NCBI GenBank assembly: GCA_028281925.1
Contig: JANQIX010000080.1
Coordinates: 1 to 64,000, forward strand
Direction of reading: 5' to 3'
DNA: 64,000 nt
From: Alphaproteobacteria bacterium
GTDB taxonomy: Bacteria; Pseudomonadota; Alphaproteobacteria; DSM-16000; Inquilinaceae
The translations under genes were made by a program, and so were the position numbers. The notes under the pieces were generated by a model, which did no database searches, was not told where the DNA came from, and saw only the letters and a program-made list of their open reading frames with translations. Position 1 is the first letter of the stretch, and the number at the start of each line of letters is the position of its first letter. Below are positions 9,585 to 17,460 of this stretch, piece by piece.

Positions 9585-10592
9585 CTAGCCGGTCCCGTAA
9601 TACGCCTTGTACCAGTCGACGAAGCGGGCCACACCCACTTCCACCGGAGTCGACGGACGATAGCCGACGGTTGCGGCCAGATCGTCGATATCGGCCCAGG
9701 TGGCGGCCACATCGCCGGGCTGCATGGGAAGCATGCGCATCTCCGCCTTGCGGCCGAGATGGGTCTCCAAAAGCTCGATATAGCGCATCAAATCCACAGG
9801 CCGGCTGTTGCCGATGTTGAAGAGCCGAAAAGGCGCCGTCGCGCTGATGGCCGGATTATCGTCCGGCGCGTCCGGAACGGGCGCGGGAACATGGTCCAGA
9901 CAGCGCAGGATGCCGTCGATGATGTCGTCGATATAGGTGAAGTCCCGCTGCATACGCCCTTCGTTGAACACGTCGATGGGCTCGCCGGCCAGGATTGCCC
10001 GGGTGAACTTGAACAGGGCCATATCAGGACGGCCCCAGGGGCCATACACGGTGAAGAAGCGCAGGCCCGTCACCGGCATGCCGAACAGGTCGCTATAGGC
10101 ATGGGCCATCAGTTCATTGGCCCGCTTGGTAGCCGCATAGAGGCTGATCGGGTGGTCGGCCGCCTGATGAACTGAGAACGGCAGCTGCCGGTTGGTGCCG
10201 TAGACCGAACTTGTCGAAGCATAGACGAGATGGCGGCAGCCTGCAGCGCGGCACCCTTCCAGTACGTTGACGAACCCGACGAGGTTACTGTCGGCATAGG
10301 CGTGCGGATGATCCAGGCTGTAGCGCACACCCGCCTGGGCGGCGAGATGCACGACGGTGTCCGGCCGGTGTTCGGCGAAGGCCGCCGCCGTGGCCGCCCG
10401 GTCGGCAAGATCGGTTTGCAGGCCCGTGAACCCTCGATGCGCGCTGAGACGGTCCAGCCGCCGCTTCTTCAGGGTGACGTCGTAATAGGGGCTGAGATTG
10501 TCGATGCCGACAACGGCCTCCCCCCGTTCGAGAAGGCGCAGTGCAACGAAGTTGCCGATGAAGCCGGCGCTGCCGGTTACGAGAATGGGCAT
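9585..10592 (-). CDS. NAD-dependent sugar epimerase, UDP-glucuronate 4-epimerase type
   Basis: 335-residue extended SDR enzyme. The Rossmann motif VTGSAGFIG is at 5-13, the catalytic Ser/Thr segment is YASTSSVYG, and the YAATK motif holds the Tyr and Lys. Local signatures such as NLSPYYDVTLKKRRL, AAQAGVRYS and FFTVYGPWGRPDMAL are those of enzymes making UDP-galacturonate from UDP-glucuronate for capsule or LPS. It is cytosolic, and lies 42 bases upstream of the glycosyltransferase gene on the same strand. A dehydratase role is less likely given the closeness to the uronate epimerase subgroup. Confidence 0.88.
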   Translation of the reverse strand: MPILVTGSAGFIGNFVALRLLERGEAVVGIDNLSPYYDVTLKKRRLDRLSAHRGFTGLQTDLADRAATAAAFAEHRPDTVVHLAAQAGVRYSLDHPHAYADSNLVGFVNVLEGCRAAGCRHLVYASTSSVYGTNRQLPFSVHQAADHPISLYAATKRANELMAHAYSDLFGMPVTGLRFFTVYGPWGRPDMALFKFTRAILAGEPIDVFNEGRMQRDFTYIDDIIDGILRCLDHVPAPVPDAPDDNPAISATAPFRLFNIGNSRPVDLMRYIELLETHLGRKAEMRMLPMQPGDVAATWADIDDLAATVGYRPSTPVEVGVARFVDWYKAYYGTG

Positions 10593-10610
10593 GGGAAGTG
10601 GCCCCTACGG

Positions 10611-10630
10611 CGCATCCGAAGGCGGATGCG
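10611..10630. other. Inverted repeat upstream of the epimerase gene
   Basis: CGCATCC (10611-10617) and GGATGCG (10624-10630) form a perfect 7-bp stem with a 6-base loop, between the VOC gene end and the epimerase start. There is no T-run. It could be a weak terminator, an operator or a leader structure. Confidence 0.3.
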
Positions 10631-10706
10631 TGGGCGGGTCTGATAACACAGCGCCCGGACCGCAACCAAGGCGGCGGGTGGCCGATTTCCCGATCGTCAA
10701 CGTCGG

Positions 10707-11108
10707 TCAGCTCTCCGAAGCCGGATAGTTCAGCTCGATTTTGACGCCATTGGGGTCCGTCACGAAGATTTGGCGCAGACCGAGATCCGGAACCGTGCGC
10801 TGGCGGGCCGCGATGCCCTGCGCCTGCAGAAGCGCCGTCATCTCGGCATGGCCCGTTCCCTCGAAGGCGATGTGGTCGACGGATCCGGTCTGTGCACCTT
10901 TGTCGGTCGGGGCCGTCATGTGGCCGCGGCTTTCGTCCCGCTGCGCGACATGCACGACCGCACGGTCACCGAGATAGAGCCAGAGTCCGGGGAAGGCGAA
11001 GGGCGGCCGGTCCCCGACGCTGAGGCCCAGGACGTCCACATAGAACGTCCGCGTCGCCTCCAGGTCGTCGGTGACGACCAGATAGTGGTTCAGGTTCTGC
11101 GGGGGCAT
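10707..11108 (-). CDS. VOC (glyoxalase/bleomycin resistance/dioxygenase) family protein
   Basis: 133 residues with the paired beta-alpha-beta-beta-beta modules of the vicinal oxygen chelate fold. Possible metal ligands are His5 in NLNHYLVV, His in DHIAFEG and Glu in KIELNYP. The pattern resembles small single-domain dioxygenase-like or glyoxalase-like proteins of unknown substrate. It lies between the GDP-mannose enzyme and the epimerase on the same strand but has no evident role in polysaccharide synthesis. The substrate is not assignable. Confidence 0.82.
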   Translation of the reverse strand: MPPQNLNHYLVVTDDLEATRTFYVDVLGLSVGDRPPFAFPGLWLYLGDRAVVHVAQRDESRGHMTAPTDKGAQTGSVDHIAFEGTGHAEMTALLQAQGIAARQRTVPDLGLRQIFVTDPNGVKIELNYPASES

Positions 11109-11150
11109 CGGTTCACTCCCGGCGTCTCGCGCCCCAAGCCGCTGCCAGAG

Positions 11151-12605
11151 TCAGGGCTCGGTGCGGGCATAGCGGTCCTCGAAGCGGATGATGTCGTCTT
11201 CGCCAAGATAGCTGCCCGACTGGATCTCGACGATGCGCAAGGGGATTCGGCCCGGATTCTCCAGCCGGTGGCGGACACCCAGCGGGATGAAGGTCGATTC
11301 GTTCTCGCTGACCAGGCGCACTTCGTCACCGCAGACGACGCGGGCGGTCCCGCTGACCACGATCCAGTGTTCGGCCCGGTGATGGTGCAGTTGCAGCGAC
11401 AGGGCCGCGCCGGGGTTCACCATCATATGCTTCACCTGGAACCGTTGCCCGGCATCGACCGTCTCGAAGTACCCCCACGGCCTGTAGACGCGGGCGTGAT
11501 GCAGCGCCTCCGTCCGTCCTTCAGCCTCCAGAAGGTCCACCAGGGCGCGAACGTCCTGCACGCGAGCGCGCGCTGCAACCAGCAGCGCGTCCGGCGTGTC
11601 GACGATCACCAGATCCTCGACCCCCAGGGCCGCGACCAGGCGGCCCGAACCGCTGCGCAGATAAGAGCGGCGAGTGTCCACGGCCAGCACATCGCCGATC
11701 ACGGCGTTGGCGTCGGCATCCTGGTCCGCGATCTGCCACAAGGCCGACCATGTCCCGACATCGCCCCAGCCCATGTCGACAGGCACGACGGCGGCACGGT
11801 CGGTCTTCTGCATGACGGCATAGTCTATGGAGTCGGACGGGCTGGCGGCGAAGGCTTCGGCGTCGAGGCGCAGGAAGTCGAGATCGCGGTCGCCACGGTC
11901 CAGCGCCGCCTCCACGGCCGCCAGGATGTCGGGACGGTGACGGCCCAGTTCGTCCAGATAGCGGTCGGCGCGCAGCACGAAGAGGCCGCTGTTCCAATAG
12001 CAGTCGCCCCCCGCCAGCATCGCCAGCGCTGCGTCGCGGTCCGGCTTCTCTACGAAGCGGTCGACCGCGAAGGTGCGGGCATCGCCGTCGAGAGACGTGC
12101 CGCGGCGGATATAGCCGTATCCGGTCTCGGGGCCGTCGGGCAGAATGCCGAAGGTCACAAGATGGCCGTCGGCCGCCAGCCGGTGCGCCAGGTCCATGGC
12201 GTCTGAGAAGGCAGCCAAGTCGCTGATCACGTGGTCCGACGGCATCACGGCCATCACCCCCGACGGCGTCGACCGCCGGATAATCAGGGCGGCCGCGGCG
12301 ATCGCCGGGGCGGTATTGCGTGCCGCCGGCTCCAGCACAATGTCGCCGGGCGCGACGTCGATTTCGCGAAGCTGCTCGGCGATGATGAACCGATGCTCTG
12401 CATTGCAGACCAGCAGCGGCGGGTGGGCATCCGGCCGGTCGGCGAGGCGGCGGACGGTCTGCTGCAGCAACGTCTCTTGCCCGACCAGGCGCTGCAGCTG
12501 TTTGGGATAGCCTTTGCGCGACACCGGCCACAGGCGCGTGCCCGCCCCGCCGGAGAGGATGACCGGATGGAGCCTGCCCGGGTGTGGGTGGGCCGTATCC
12601 GTCAT
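11151..12605 (-). CDS. manC: Mannose-1-phosphate guanylyltransferase / mannose-6-phosphate isomerase
   Basis: 484-residue bifunctional enzyme that makes GDP-mannose for exopolysaccharide or LPS. The N-terminal nucleotidyltransferase has ILSGGAGTRLWPVSRKGYPK (about 17-36) and the FVEKP motif. The C-terminal cupin (type II phosphomannose isomerase, about 350-480) has RPWGYFETVDAG and QLHHHRAEHWIVVSGTA with the metal-binding histidines. Length matches AlgA/XanB/CpsB proteins. Its ATG overlaps the stop of the LysE gene (ATGA, 12602-12605). No GDP-mannose dehydratase or dehydrogenase lies in the window, so the final sugar is unknown. Confidence 0.93.
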   Translation of the reverse strand: MTDTAHPHPGRLHPVILSGGAGTRLWPVSRKGYPKQLQRLVGQETLLQQTVRRLADRPDAHPPLLVCNAEHRFIIAEQLREIDVAPGDIVLEPAARNTAPAIAAAALIIRRSTPSGVMAVMPSDHVISDLAAFSDAMDLAHRLAADGHLVTFGILPDGPETGYGYIRRGTSLDGDARTFAVDRFVEKPDRDAALAMLAGGDCYWNSGLFVLRADRYLDELGRHRPDILAAVEAALDRGDRDLDFLRLDAEAFAASPSDSIDYAVMQKTDRAAVVPVDMGWGDVGTWSALWQIADQDADANAVIGDVLAVDTRRSYLRSGSGRLVAALGVEDLVIVDTPDALLVAARARVQDVRALVDLLEAEGRTEALHHARVYRPWGYFETVDAGQRFQVKHMMVNPGAALSLQLHHHRAEHWIVVSGTARVVCGDEVRLVSENESTFIPLGVRHRLENPGRIPLRIVEIQSGSYLGEDDIIRFEDRYARTEP

Positions 12606-13231
12606 GACCGGCGCGATGCAGCCAGCAGCACGCCGGCCCCCACCAGCATCCCCCCGCTGACGCGGTTGATCAGCCGCTGGCCCGACTCAGTGCGGGTCAG
12701 GAAGGCAAGTTGCCGGCCGGAAACGGCGTAAAGGGTGAGAGCCGCAACCTCCAGCACCAGAAAGGTCGCCCCCATCACTGCGAACTGCGGCAGGGCAGAG
12801 GCATCGGACTGCACGAATTGCGGGAAGAAGGCGGTGAAGATCAGGATTGCCTTGGGGTTGCCGGCGGCGATCAGGAACTCCTGACGCGCCAGCTCTTTCA
12901 GCGCCGTCGCCGGCCGGGCATCGGCCGCCGCCGCGAAGGCGGGGTCGGGGCGGGTGCGCCAGAGCCTGATGCCGAGATAGATCAGATAGGCAGCACCGCA
13001 CCACTTGATCACTTGGAACGCCAGTTCCGAAGCGGCCAGCAGGGCGCCGAGCCCCAGCGCCGTCAGCGCAATCATGACGGCAAAGGCGGCCAGACGGCCG
13101 CCGCCCGCCAATACGGCGCGCCCGAAGCCGAACCGCACGCCGTTGGACATGGCGAGCAGATTGTTTGGTCCCGGCGCCATGTTCAGGGCGAACGACGCCG
13201 GCACGAAGACCAGCCAGATTTCCCAAGGCAT
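12602..13231 (-). CDS. LysE/RhtB family amino-acid exporter
   Basis: About 209 residues with six hydrophobic segments. The start at 13231 (MPWEIWLVF) is chosen because the family N-terminus (ASFALNMAPGPNNLLAMSNG) begins there; the frame is open 25 codons further upstream without family match. LysE/RhtB proteins export amino acids or homoserine lactone-like compounds from the cytoplasm. It overlaps the GDP-mannose enzyme gene by 4 bases although the functions are unrelated. The substrate is unknown. Confidence 0.87.
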   Translation of the reverse strand: MPWEIWLVFVPASFALNMAPGPNNLLAMSNGVRFGFGRAVLAGGGRLAAFAVMIALTALGLGALLAASELAFQVIKWCGAAYLIYLGIRLWRTRPDPAFAAAADARPATALKELARQEFLIAAGNPKAILIFTAFFPQFVQSDASALPQFAVMGATFLVLEVAALTLYAVSGRQLAFLTRTESGQRLINRVSGGMLVGAGVLLAASRRS

Positions 13232-13366
13232 CGCCGTTTTCGCTTCCGTCCGTAGCGCGGCCCACATGCCCTCATGACCGAGGTGCCGGCCGCGCGCAAG
13301 AGGCAATCGGTACTGCGGCCTGCTGCCTTCGGCTTGCGCGACGCGAGTTTCGGAGCACCGCCAGTG

Positions 13367-13891
13367 TCAGCGGTCGTCCTCCACCTGCCTTTCGGCATAG
13401 ATCAGGATCTGGCTGACGGTCGTGCCGTCTTCGGATAGCGGCAGGAACAGAGTCTGGTCATCCACCAGCTGGCCGTCTGCGGTCCGGTACCGGCGCGGGT
13501 CGAACAGGAAGGTTCGTCCGACGCGCACGGCCTCGTAACAGGCCAGCACATCGTCGAGGCTGGGTCCGAAATAGGCGTCGCGGACCTCAAGACCGGTCGG
13601 ATCACGCCCGCGCTGCTGCACCTCTTTGGTGCCGACGACCCGGTAGCGCAGGCGGACACGGCCATCAGGATCCTCGCCACCCACATCAACCAAGATGATG
13701 CGCGGCAGATGCCTGGGAAAGTCGACGGGGTCGATGTCGGCGCGACGAGGCATCGCCCTGTCGCCGCGCCGCTTGTCCCAGTATGCAAACAGCTCTCGTA
13801 TCCGCGGCGGACAGTCAGCCAGAAACGACCGGTCGGCGACAACGCGATCGCGCGCCGGTTTGTGCGGATCTGCTTGGCGGCGGGTCGGCAA
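13367..13891 (-). CDS. PAS domain protein, PAS_5 (PF07310) type
   Basis: Single-domain protein of about 174 residues resembling the PAS_5 family common in Rhodospirillales and relatives. The core has MPRRADIDPVDFPRHLPRI, YRVVGTKEVQQRGRDPTG and a C-terminal strand VSQILIYAE. No ATG precedes the conserved RIRELFAYW segment. A TTG at 13891 has AGAGGA 6 bases upstream and is taken as start, while the frame stays open to a TTG at 14038. The proteins are thought to be sensory or regulatory modules. No output domain is attached and no partner is evident. Confidence 0.75.
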   Translation of the reverse strand: MPTRRQADPHKPARDRVVADRSFLADCPPRIRELFAYWDKRRGDRAMPRRADIDPVDFPRHLPRIILVDVGGEDPDGRVRLRYRVVGTKEVQQRGRDPTGLEVRDAYFGPSLDDVLACYEAVRVGRTFLFDPRRYRTADGQLVDDQTLFLPLSEDGTTVSQILIYAERQVEDDR

Positions 13892-14156
13892 GCCAAGTCC
13901 TCTCTGCAACCTCCCAAAGATGGAGGGGCGGTGCCGTCCGGGCACATCGCGCCGGGGCAAGGTCGGCGCTGAAACGCACAGGAATGGCGGCGGAATATCC
14001 GTCGAACTGAAAGTCTCTAACCTATTCGCACTCTTCAAGCAATCGGTGAGTGCATCTTTGTAGCCGCAATGCCCGTCCTAGTACTTTGCCGTCCGTAATG
14101 TGCCGGGTCTTGTGGCCGCTGTGGGCCGTCCGCTCCAAGAAAAGGACCGATATGTT

Positions 14157-14882
14157 CTACATCCGCCCGGTCACGGGGATGGCGGCACCGGTGATGGCGC
14201 GGGCGGCGTCAGAGCAGAGGAACAGGATGACGTCGGCGATCGCCTCGGGCGTGACCCAGTTGGAGAAATCCGCATCCGGCATGGCGTCCCGGTTCTGGGG
14301 CGTGTCGATGATGCCGGGCAGGATGCTGTTGGCGCCGATGCCCTTGCCCTTCAACTCGGCCGACAGGCTCTCGGTCAGCCGCATCACCGCGGCCTTCGAC
14401 GCGCTGTAGGCGGCGAAGCCTGCCGGTGCGTTCAGGCCCGCGCCGGCGGCCACGTTCACGATACGCCCGGCGCCCTGCGCCAGCAGCACGGGGGCCACCG
14501 CCCGGCATGTGTTCAGCGTCGTGCGCAGGTTGATGTTGAGCATGAAGTCCCAGGTCTCCAGGCTCTCTTCATGCACCGCCGGGCCGGCGCGGAAGCCGCC
14601 GACCGTATTGACCAGAATGTCGATGCGCCCGAACCGTTCCTGAGCCCCAGCCACCATGGCGTCGACGCTGTCGGCACTGGACAGGTCCACCCCGCCGGCC
14701 AGCCAGTGATCCGACGAAGACGCGAGGTCTGCATAGGCTGCCGCCAGGCGGTCGGCGGACCGGTCGATCAGAACCAGATGGGCGCCGGCCCGGTGGAACG
14801 TAGCGGCGGCGGCCCGGCCAAGATTTCCGTTCGCTCCGGTCAAGATGGCCACTTTGCCTTCGAGATTGGGCATCGAATTCAT
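14157..14882 (-). CDS. Short-chain dehydrogenase/reductase (SDR)
   Basis: 241-residue classical SDR. The cofactor motif is TGANGNLGRAA (about 15-25), with NTVGG in place of the usual NNAGG and the catalytic YSASK near residue 155. D36 in VLIDRS after beta-2 suggests preference for NAD(H). The ATG at 14882 begins MNSMPNLEGK; a second ATG at 14873 is possible. The substrate is not predictable. It stands alone between the PAS gene and a small orphan gene, both on the minus strand. Confidence 0.88.
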   Translation of the reverse strand: MNSMPNLEGKVAILTGANGNLGRAAAATFHRAGAHLVLIDRSADRLAAAYADLASSSDHWLAGGVDLSSADSVDAMVAGAQERFGRIDILVNTVGGFRAGPAVHEESLETWDFMLNINLRTTLNTCRAVAPVLLAQGAGRIVNVAAGAGLNAPAGFAAYSASKAAVMRLTESLSAELKGKGIGANSILPGIIDTPQNRDAMPDADFSNWVTPEAIADVILFLCSDAARAITGAAIPVTGRM

Positions 14883-14924
14883 CCTTCCAGGGTTGCAGCG
14901 GCCCCAGGCATGGGCGCGGGCGAG

Positions 14925-15227
14925 TCAATAGATCTTCGACTCGTTGACGCCATGCTGCTTTTCGTACACATGTACAAAGTATCCACACATGGGATTGCGC
15001 TCCAGATACTCACAAAGATAGTTCCGACAAGCGATGGAAGCATCCTGGATCATGTATTGCCATAGAGGTTGCATGCTTTTTGTCTTTCTATCCTGATGGC
15101 CTATGCTCACGCTTCCAGCCCATTCCAGCTGAAAGCCGGACAGGTAATTCTCTGCGTAGTGCTGAAAGACATGCTCGTCATCGATGCTGACGCCCGCCTT
15201 GTTCTCAAAACACAGGCGCAGTTGCAT
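14925..15227 (-). CDS. Hypothetical 100-residue protein
   Basis: I do not recognise this family. It is accepted as a gene because AAGGAG lies 8 bases before the ATG at 15227. The product is soluble, rich in aromatic residues and Cys, with no signal peptide or membrane helix (starts MQLRLCFENKAGVSIDDEHV, ends HGVNESKIY). Its base composition is lower in G+C than its neighbours, which hints at acquisition or weak selection. It ends 42 bases before the SDR start, so the two could be co-transcribed. Confidence 0.6.
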   Translation of the reverse strand: MQLRLCFENKAGVSIDDEHVFQHYAENYLSGFQLEWAGSVSIGHQDRKTKSMQPLWQYMIQDASIACRNYLCEYLERNPMCGYFVHVYEKQHGVNESKIY

Positions 15228-15456
15228 GCTTGCGCTCCTTCGTCAGTTACGGCATTGCTCCGTCGACAGGCAACATGGTCCAAGGCGCACGGTCCATCAA
15301 TCGTCGTGGCGTGCCCACCGGAGATAGCAAGATCTCACGACTCTGTGAGAGCAGGTGTCTTCATCATTTCTCGAGACGCACCTAAGTTGGCGCGGTCAGG
15401 GGATCGCGGATGGTTCGGCGCTTTGCCGATCTCCGCATAAGAAGGGGCGCCACCGA

Positions 15457-15477
15457 ATAGCCCCGAACAGGGGCTAT
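15457..15477 (+). other. Leader hairpin upstream of opgH
   Basis: ATAGCCCC-GAACA-GGGGCTAT is a perfect 8-bp stem with a 5-base loop, 44 bases before the opgH start. It has no T-run. It could be part of the mRNA leader or a protein-binding site. Confidence 0.45.
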
Positions 15478-15521
15478 CGCTTCGATCGCGCGGCACGAGC
15501 CGTATCAACAAGGGGGTAGGA

Positions 15522-17393
15522 TTGAACGGTATCGACGTGCCGGCGCAGATCGCGCCGACTGGATCTTTGCGGCCCAGGCTGACGGGCCGGCGCCTGATTT
15601 TCTGGACCCTGACGGCAAGCATCATGGCCACGGTCATCACCGCCATGGCGACTGTGCTTGGCGGCAACGGGTTGACGGTCGCCGAGGTCGGCATGCTGGT
15701 GCTGTTCGCGCTCAACACGCCCTGGGTCGTGATCGGCTTCCTCAATGCGCTGATCGGCCTGATCGTCATCCACGGGAGCCGCGATCCCGTCAGGGCGGTG
15801 CTGCCGGTCGTGCGGCCGCAAGGCGATGAGCCGATCACCGAACGCACCGCGATCGTCATGCCGGTCTACAACGAGGTGGCAGAGCGCGTCTTTCGCCATC
15901 TGCAGGCGGTGGTTCAAACGCTGGACGAGACGGACCAGGCGGACGCCTTCGACATCTTCCTCTTAAGCGACACGCAAGATCCCGAGATCGCCGCGGAAGA
16001 GGAAGCGCGGTTTCGGCAGTGGCATGCAGAGGATCCACGGCCGGAGCGTCTGCACTATCGCCGCCGCACCGACAATGCGGGTCACAAGACCGGCAATCTG
16101 AGAGAGTTCTGCGATACCTGGGGTGATCGCTTCACGCACATGGTCGTGCTGGACGCCGACAGCGTGATGTCGGGCGAGGCGATCGTGCGACTGGTCCGGT
16201 ACATGCAGAAGAACCCTTCGCTCGGCATTCTGCAGAGCCTGCCGGTGGGGCTGCCAAGCGCCAGCGCCTTCGCCCGCATCTTCCAGTTCGGCATGCGCCA
16301 TGGCATGCGCGCCTATGCGACCGGTGGGGCTTGGTGGCAGGGCGACGAAGGCCCCTATTGGGGGCACAACGCGGTCTTGCGACTGGCGGCCTATCGCGAC
16401 CATTGCGTCTTGCCTCGGCTTCCGGGCAAGCCGCCGCTGGGCGGCGAGATCCTGAGCCATGATCAGGTCGAGGCGGTGCTCATGCGCCGGGCCGGCTACG
16501 AGGTCCGTGTCCTGCCGGAGGAAGGAGGCAGCTTCGAAGAGAACCCGCCGACATTGCCGGACTATCTGAAGCGCGACCTGCGCTGGTGCCAGGGCAATAT
16601 GCAATATCTGAAGCTGCTGCATTTGCCCGGCATCCGCCCATTGGGGCGGCTGCAACTGGTCCTGGCCATTCTGATGTACGTTGCCGCACCGCTCTGGCTC
16701 GGCTTCCTCATTCTGGGTTTCTCGCAGGCGGTGAGCGGCGCACTGATGCCGTCGGCGGCTGCGGCAACGTCCGCTGTCGCCATTGCCGTGCCCGAACTGG
16801 CGATCGGACTGTTCCTGGTGATGATCAGCATGACCTTGGCGCCGGTTCTGTTCGGTGTGGCCGACGTTTTGCTGGACCGGCATAAGCGGCAGGCCTATGG
16901 CGGCGGCGCCGCCGTTGTCCGGGGGACCGCCGCGCAGATTGCGTTCAGCGTGCTGCTGGGCCCCGTTCTCAGCGTGGCCCATTCCATCTTCATTATTGGG
17001 CTGTTCTTCGGGCGCACGGCACGGTGGGACGCGCAGATTCGCGACGGCCACCGCATTTCCGTCCGGCAGGCCGCAGCGGGGCTGTGGCCACAGACTCTGG
17101 CCGGGATGGCCATCGTGGCGATCCTGGCCGCTGCCGCGCCATCCGTGCTGCCTTGGGCGGCGCCGATCTGTTCCGGATTGCTGCTGTCGATCCCGTTCGC
17201 CTGCATCACCTCCAGCCCTGCCTTTGGCCGTTGGCTGCAGAGGATCCGGCTTTGCGCCACGCCGGAAGAACGCCAACCACCACCGGAAGTGCGCATGCTC
17301 GGGCTTCACGCTGGGGCTGCCGGCGCCGTTTCAGCGGGCCCGGAGCCCCATCCGGTGGCCGAACCGGCGGCGGTGAGGGTCAGCCCTTCCTAG
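15522..17393 (+). CDS. opgH: Periplasmic glucan glucosyltransferase OpgH/MdoH
   Basis: 623-residue inner-membrane family 2 glycosyltransferase that builds and extrudes the beta-glucan backbone of osmoregulated periplasmic glucans from UDP-glucose. Two N-terminal membrane helices (about 27-80) precede the GT domain with AIVMPVYNE, RRRTDNAGHKTGN, LDADSVM and the product-binding RDLRWCQGN; several C-terminal helices follow. The TTG at 15522 follows AGGGGGTAGGA and no better start exists. It is shorter than E. coli MdoH (about 850), mostly in the N-terminal extension, as in other alphaproteobacterial forms. No opgG is adjacent. Confidence 0.93.
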   Translation: MNGIDVPAQIAPTGSLRPRLTGRRLIFWTLTASIMATVITAMATVLGGNGLTVAEVGMLVLFALNTPWVVIGFLNALIGLIVIHGSRDPVRAVLPVVRPQGDEPITERTAIVMPVYNEVAERVFRHLQAVVQTLDETDQADAFDIFLLSDTQDPEIAAEEEARFRQWHAEDPRPERLHYRRRTDNAGHKTGNLREFCDTWGDRFTHMVVLDADSVMSGEAIVRLVRYMQKNPSLGILQSLPVGLPSASAFARIFQFGMRHGMRAYATGGAWWQGDEGPYWGHNAVLRLAAYRDHCVLPRLPGKPPLGGEILSHDQVEAVLMRRAGYEVRVLPEEGGSFEENPPTLPDYLKRDLRWCQGNMQYLKLLHLPGIRPLGRLQLVLAILMYVAAPLWLGFLILGFSQAVSGALMPSAAAATSAVAIAVPELAIGLFLVMISMTLAPVLFGVADVLLDRHKRQAYGGGAAVVRGTAAQIAFSVLLGPVLSVAHSIFIIGLFFGRTARWDAQIRDGHRISVRQAAAGLWPQTLAGMAIVAILAAAAPSVLPWAAPICSGLLLSIPFACITSSPAFGRWLQRIRLCATPEERQPPPEVRMLGLHAGAAGAVSAGPEPHPVAEPAAVRVSPS

Positions 17394-17460
17394 GGTTTGC
17401 CCTGCGAGCACGCTGGGGCCGGTGCGCAGCAGGTTGGGCGGGGCCGTTCGTGCGGCCGCC

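Noticed and set aside
10770..12206. Long open frame opposite manC
   Set aside because: Antisense shadow without ribosome-binding site or family. manC motifs on the other strand are intact.
15963..17309. 448-codon frame opposite opgH
   Set aside because: Composition typical of antisense codons; opgH is certain on the plus strand.
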